Of a stretch of 64,000 nucleotides of DNA, positions 60,364 to 64,000 are shown in pieces. Source of the stretch: Gemmatimonas aurantiaca (GTDB lineage Bacteria; Gemmatimonadota; Gemmatimonadetes; Gemmatimonadales; Gemmatimonadaceae); NCBI RefSeq assembly GCF_037190085.1, contig NZ_JBBCJO010000002.1, positions 434,001 to 498,000 of the forward strand, written 5' to 3'. Position 1 is the first letter of the stretch, and every line of letters begins with the position of its first letter. The notes below the pieces were generated by a model, which did no database searches, was not told the origin of the DNA, and saw only the letters and a list, made by a program, of their open reading frames with translations. The translations under genes were made by a program, and so were the position numbers.

Positions 60364-61836
60364 TCAGCGCACCAGATGGAACGTGGTCTGCCGACCGAAC
60401 GCCCAGCGGACCTTGCCGTTGGCGTCGATGATCACGTCCTCTTCCTGCGCAGACCGGACGAGCTGGTTGTTCCACTCGGGCACCGGCGCCGTGGCCTGCA
60501 GTTCGATGGAATACCACATGCCGGGGATGATCTTGTGATCGCCGCGGCCGGGCACCCCGTCCTGGTAGTCCCAGAGACCGATCAGCGCGCCCGCCCCATG
60601 ACCGTTGAGACCGATGGGATGGGAGTAGAGCGTTCCGTCGATCTTCTCGTCGCGCATGCGCTTGAGCGCGGCGGCGAGCACTTCGTTGCCCGTACGACCG
60701 GGGCGGAGTTCCGCGACGGTGATGTCCTGCAGACGATTGGACGCCAGGAGCACCTTCTTGAGCCCCGCCGGCACGTCGGTTTCGCCCGGCTTGAGCACAT
60801 AGGCCATGTGCTGCGTGTCGGTGTTGAGACCGAGCGCGGTGATGCCGAAGTCGCAGTGCAGCACGTCGCCGGGCAGGATGGTGGGATTCACCCCCACCAG
60901 CTCCGGACTGCCGAACTGCCGCTGCACTTCCACGCTGGTCTGGAACCAGGTGCCCAGTCCGAGGTCGTTCACGCGCTGACGCATCCACCAGAGCACGTCG
61001 TCGGCCTTGGTCACGCCGGGCGTGATGACCTTGTTGGAGAACGCTTCGGAGATGATCTCCCAGGCCACCCGATTGAGCTCGCGGAACATCGCCTCTTCTT
61101 CGGGCTGCCGCGCGGCGATCATGTCCACCGCCAGCGCCTCGGCGTTCACCACCTTCGCCGCCCACTGCGGACCGAGCGCTTCGAGCATCCCTTCCTTCTC
61201 GCCGCTGGAGAGGCCGTCGGAGAAGGCGAAGATGCGCGAGGTGTTGATGGCGATCTTCTTCGGCTTGCGCTCCTCGATGACCTGCTTGAGCACGTTCCAC
61301 TGGTCGTCGCCCCAGAGCTCCGCCTGGCGCTCGTTGCCGCGACTGCCGGCGGCGGGCGCGGGCACCGGCTTCATGGCGCGCACGGCCTTGTACACGTTGC
61401 CCTGCGACGTCCCGCCCAGCGCGATGCGTTCGACCCCCTGCGCGCCACCCCGATCGAAGAACACATAGATCGTGCGGCGACGCGCGGAAAACGTGGTGGG
61501 CGATACGATGGCCTTGAAGAGCGGGTCTTCGTTGTACTCGCGCATCGGCACCACCCACATGTCGACACCCTCACGGCGCATGAGCATCGGCAGGGTGCGT
61601 TCCATGCGCAGTTCGAGCCACTTCTGCTGCTGTGCCGCCTGTTCCCGCAATGTGCCAAAAGGCCGGAGGGTGTCGGCCGCGGAAGACCCGGAGGTTCGTG
61701 CGCCGGGCGTGGCGGGGGTGACGACGGGTTGCGCCCCCAGGCCCGTCGACACGAGGGGGGCGGCGAGGCAGGCAAAAGCCAGCGGAAGCGCGAAGGGCAG
61801 CGCGGGCGGACGCAGAGTGGGGCGGGTACGAACCAT
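60364..61836 (-). CDS. Secreted M24 (Xaa-Pro dipeptidase/aminopeptidase) family protein
   Basis: The 490-residue product has a signal peptide (ALPFALPLAFACLAAPLVSTGLG). An N-terminal creatinase-like domain and a C-terminal pita-bread M24 domain follow. Metal-ligand candidates are DFGITALGLNTDTQHM (Asp), SHPIGLNGHGAGALIG (His) and GMWYSIELQATAPV (Glu). The first Asp ligand pair is less canonical than in PepP, so activity is probable but not certain. It may cleave Xaa-Pro bonds in imported peptides. It stands between the GroES-like gene and a membrane-protein gene. Confidence 0.85.
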   Translation of the reverse strand: MVRTRPTLRPPALPFALPLAFACLAAPLVSTGLGAQPVVTPATPGARTSGSSAADTLRPFGTLREQAAQQQKWLELRMERTLPMLMRREGVDMWVVPMREYNEDPLFKAIVSPTTFSARRRTIYVFFDRGGAQGVERIALGGTSQGNVYKAVRAMKPVPAPAAGSRGNERQAELWGDDQWNVLKQVIEERKPKKIAINTSRIFAFSDGLSSGEKEGMLEALGPQWAAKVVNAEALAVDMIAARQPEEEAMFRELNRVAWEIISEAFSNKVITPGVTKADDVLWWMRQRVNDLGLGTWFQTSVEVQRQFGSPELVGVNPTILPGDVLHCDFGITALGLNTDTQHMAYVLKPGETDVPAGLKKVLLASNRLQDITVAELRPGRTGNEVLAAALKRMRDEKIDGTLYSHPIGLNGHGAGALIGLWDYQDGVPGRGDHKIIPGMWYSIELQATAPVPEWNNQLVRSAQEEDVIIDANGKVRWAFGRQTTFHLVR

Positions 61837-61942
61837 GTCCACGGTCGGGTGAAGGTGAGAGTGACCGGCGCACGACATCGGCATCCGGTCACGGGAGCAG
61901 ACTCGCGACCGGATCACCGGATCACCGGATCACCGGATCAGA

Positions 61943-62455
61943 TCAGCGGACGGGCTCCTGATGCGGATCGCTCCGTGGATCGACCCGCTGATCGATCGTG
62001 CGCCGGACGAGTTGCACGACGAGGGCGAGAATCAGCGCAAACGGCACGATGATGACGCCACGTTGCAGCACCGTCTGTGCAGCCAACGGCCACCAGTCGC
62101 TCCACGTTGCGAGTTGCGAACCGAGGCGCTCGCGGCCGAAGGCGATGAGCAGCGAACTCATCCCCAGCTCCACGGCGACTTCCACGAGCCAGAACGCCAG
62201 CACCCGGAGCGGCCAGCGTCTGACCGGGAAGTTGCCCAGGTGCCAGGTGAGCATCCCGCAGAGGAAGAGGATGGCCACGGTGAGTCCGACCACGAACATC
62301 AGCCACTGATCGGTGCCCAGCAGCACCATGCGCCACAGCCGGAGGACGATGCCCGTGATCCCGGCCGGTTCGATGGTACGGATGGCGAAGGCGCGCAGCG
62401 GATGCAGCCGCTCTTCGCCCCAGTGAATGACATCGCGCGGAAAGAACCGGGACAT
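61943..62455 (-). CDS. Hypothetical membrane protein
   Basis: The 170-residue product has three hydrophobic segments (WLMFVVGLTVAILFLCGML, VLAFWLVEVAVELGMSSLLIAF, VIIVPFALILALVVQLV) and an N-terminal basic, amphipathic start. No family was recognised. A TAGCTT hexamer lies exactly six bases before the ATG, with a short G-run between that could also act as a Shine-Dalgarno. The 106 bases after its stop hold no other feature. Confidence 0.72.
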   Translation of the reverse strand: MSRFFPRDVIHWGEERLHPLRAFAIRTIEPAGITGIVLRLWRMVLLGTDQWLMFVVGLTVAILFLCGMLTWHLGNFPVRRWPLRVLAFWLVEVAVELGMSSLLIAFGRERLGSQLATWSDWWPLAAQTVLQRGVIIVPFALILALVVQLVRRTIDQRVDPRSDPHQEPVR

Positions 62456-62461
62456 CCCCGC

Positions 62462-62467
62462 AAGCTA
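62462..62467 (-). promoter_or_regulatory. Predicted -10 box (TAGCTT), leaderless
   Basis: Reading leftward, TAGCTT is followed by six bases (GCGGGG) and then the ATG at 62455. The G-run may serve as a Shine-Dalgarno, so the leaderless reading is not unique. No convincing -35 is seen. Confidence 0.4.
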
Positions 62468-62566
62468 CGCCGTCCCGGGCGCACCGCCAGAGGTGCCCCC
62501 AGAGGCGCACGACCGGAGGGACCACCACCGGAGAGGCGCCGCCCGTCCGGCCTGGTGCTACCGGCC

Positions 62567-63604
62567 CTAGCGACCCACCCGGTCGAGGAGAAAGCGCAGA
62601 CTCTCGCGGGAATGGGTCCGCCAGTAGTCCCAGTTGTGCGTGCCCGGCCATTCGTGATACTCGTGCGGCACGCCGAGTCGCGTGAGGGAGGCATCGAAGT
62701 CGACATTCTGGGCGTACCAGGGATCATTCACACCGACATCGATCAGCAGCGCGGGCCACTGAGCGCGACCGGTTTTCACCTGCTCCGCCAGTCGTGCGGC
62801 GAGCGTTTGCGGATCGCGGGCGCGCCAGGCAATGGTGTCGCGGCCGAAGGCGGTCCACTGCTGCGGCCAGAGCGTGCGGGCGGCCAACGCCGTTTCCTCC
62901 CGATTCCGTGCGTATCGCACGCCCCGGGTCTTCTGGACGGAATCGGGCAGCAGTCGCGGCGACAGCACGCCGGAATGACTCGCCGCGGCGCCGAACACCT
63001 GCGGATACGCGAGCGCCAGGGTGATGGCGCCATATCCGCCCATGCTCAGACCGGCGATACCACGATGCGCACGATCACCACGCGTGCGGTAATGCCCGTC
63101 CATCCAGCGGACGATGTCGTAGGTGATGTAGTCGTCGTAGCGCGTCCACGGCACGCAGAACGTGGACACCGGCTCCCGCCGCGTGGTATCGCGCTCGCAG
63201 GCGGCCAGATCGGGCAGCACCCCCCAGGTGGTGTACCATCCGTCGTCGCCGTCGGGCATGGCGATGATGGCTTCGGGCGCACCGGCGGCCACGAGAGAGT
63301 CCATCGTGCGATGCAGTGCCCCGACATCCACCCAGTTGCGTTCGTTGCCGCTCTTGCCGTGCAGGTAGTACAGCACCGGATACCGTCGCGAGCGATCCCG
63401 GTCGTACGACGGTGGCAGATAGACGGTGAGCGCCTTGGACACACCCAGCGCCATCGACCAGAGGGTGTCGGTGCGCACCGTCCCGGTGCTGCCGGCGGTG
63501 CCGGTCCCCCCGGCCCCCTGCCCCTGCGCCGTCCCGGCGGACAACAGCACCCCGGCGGTGAGGCAGACCGCCATGACAAAAGCGAGCGGACGGGGGCGGC
63601 GCAT
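62567..63604 (-). CDS. Secreted esterase (alpha/beta hydrolase, esterase D-like)
   Basis: The 345-residue product has a signal peptide (PLAFVMAVCLTAGVLLSAGTAQG). The esterase fold shows YPVLYYLHGKSGNERNW, AIIAMPDGDDGWYT, the nucleophile elbow GLSMGGYGA and the C-terminal His in HEWPGTHNWDYWR. The acid is probably Asp in DVGVNDPWY. The pattern fits the esterase/acetyl-xylan/mycolyltransferase-like group. An AGGA Shine-Dalgarno eight bases upstream supports the ATG. It is followed after 18 bases upstream by the signal peptidase gene on the same strand. Confidence 0.88.
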   Translation of the reverse strand: MRRPRPLAFVMAVCLTAGVLLSAGTAQGQGAGGTGTAGSTGTVRTDTLWSMALGVSKALTVYLPPSYDRDRSRRYPVLYYLHGKSGNERNWVDVGALHRTMDSLVAAGAPEAIIAMPDGDDGWYTTWGVLPDLAACERDTTRREPVSTFCVPWTRYDDYITYDIVRWMDGHYRTRGDRAHRGIAGLSMGGYGAITLALAYPQVFGAAASHSGVLSPRLLPDSVQKTRGVRYARNREETALAARTLWPQQWTAFGRDTIAWRARDPQTLAARLAEQVKTGRAQWPALLIDVGVNDPWYAQNVDFDASLTRLGVPHEYHEWPGTHNWDYWRTHSRESLRFLLDRVGR

Positions 63605-63622
63605 GAGCGTTCCTGAACGGGT

Positions 63623-64000
63623 CTAGCGGATCACATCACCGATACGACCCCACCGGATGTCGGTGAGGAATGGCAGCGGACGATCGCTGTCGTCGGCGTT
63701 GTACGAGTAATACACGAACACCGGCCGGCCGCGCACGTTCTCGCGGGGCACCATGCCCCAGTAGCGACCGTCCTTCGAATCGTAGCGATTGTCGCCGAGC
63801 ATGAAGAGATGGCCGGCGGGCACGACGAGCGGCCCCCAGTCGTCGAGCGTGGGGGAGACGGGTGGGTCACCGGCGGCGGTGCCGCGCACTTCGAACTGAT
63901 GCTGCCACTGGAAGAGCGGATGCGAGAATCCGCCGTCCCCGCGGGGATTCTGCTGCGCCGCGACGCCCTGACGCTGCGGCATGCCATTCACGTAGAGCAG
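63623..64000 (-). CDS. lepB: Signal peptidase I, C-terminal part
   Basis: The partial frame continues past the right edge of the window, so the N-terminus, catalytic serine and lysine are not seen. The visible C-terminus has the signal peptidase I box E, LGDNRYDSKDGRYWGMVP, followed by RENVRGRPVFVYYS, the sequence that supports the active site. It cleaves signal peptides of exported proteins in the inner membrane; many secreted proteins are encoded nearby. The esterase gene follows 18 bases after its stop. Confidence 0.9.
   Translation of the reverse strand: MLYVNGMPQRQGVAAQQNPRGDGGFSHPLFQWQHQFEVRGTAAGDPPVSPTLDDWGPLVVPAGHLFMLGDNRYDSKDGRYWGMVPRENVRGRPVFVYYSYNADDSDRPLPFLTDIRWGRIGDVIR

Overview
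This is a GC-rich bacterial chromosome segment, densely packed and with mostly short intergenic gaps. The mix of genes suggests a soil or freshwater Gemmatimonadota-type organism. It includes a SUF iron-sulfur operon led by a SufR-like regulator, many secreted peptidases and acylases, carboxypeptidase-regulatory-like surface proteins, a PEP-CTERM protein, ECF sigma factors with membrane anti-sigma factors, and a PP2C phosphatase and a Ser/Thr kinase. The phylum assignment is inference from gene content; there is no rRNA in the window. No tRNA, rRNA, CRISPR array, phage or intact transposase was seen.

Layout. 1-6.2 kb: the tail of an unknown gene, two hypothetical proteins, a PP2C phosphatase divergent from a patatin / alpha-beta hydrolase pair, and a matrixin-like zinc protease. 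6.2-6.5, 11.5-11.6 and 12.4-12.7 kb: three copies of a dispersed element built from CAGANNT heptads, two of them long inverted repeats. 6.5-9.3 kb: an ECF sigma / zinc-finger anti-sigma / PDZ operon. 9.6-12.3 kb: a beta-lactamase-fold protein with a histone-like tail, a MIP18-family protein and a VOC protein. 12.7-19.6 kb: a divergent LspA, RNase D, an AI-2E-type permease, a hydrolase, a methyltransferase-like membrane protein, ferredoxin, a YhbY-like RNA-binding protein, an M23 lipoprotein and a small membrane protein. 19.8-26.6 kb: the suf operon (sufR-B-C-D-U-Rieske-S-second sufU), with its promoter and a candidate operator overlapping the -10 box.

26.7-38.7 kb holds surface and regulatory proteins, an M28 peptidase, a phosphodiester-glycosidase-like lipoprotein, a DedA-like membrane protein, an HD hydrolase next to tgt, an atypical metallo-beta-lactamase-fold protein whose 3' end is duplicated about 1.2 kb downstream, an HTH protein and a PEP-CTERM protein. 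38.8-50.3 kb holds a penicillin acylase, an ECF sigma factor coupled to an anti-sigma/VWA fusion, a MASE1 hybrid histidine kinase and an ABC exporter pair.

50.4-59.4 kb is a nine-gene leftward operon, tightly coupled by ATGA overlaps in several places. In transcription order it encodes an SPFH/YdjI-like protein with a zinc ribbon, AdoMet decarboxylase (SpeD), two DUF4178 zinc-ribbon proteins, a small membrane protein, a DUF350 (YjfL-like) membrane protein, a membrane-embedded spermidine-synthase-like enzyme, a Tat-exported FAD amine-oxidase-like protein and a Ser/Thr kinase. I read it as a polyamine-linked envelope system related to the PspA/YjfL neighbourhoods, and it is the most interesting locus here. 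The window ends with a bacilliredoxin / GroES-like pair, an Xaa-Pro-type peptidase, a membrane protein, a secreted esterase and the C-terminal part of signal peptidase I.

A recurrent promoter style is visible. Several genes have a TANNNT-like hexamer exactly six bases before the start codon, which predicts leaderless mRNAs.
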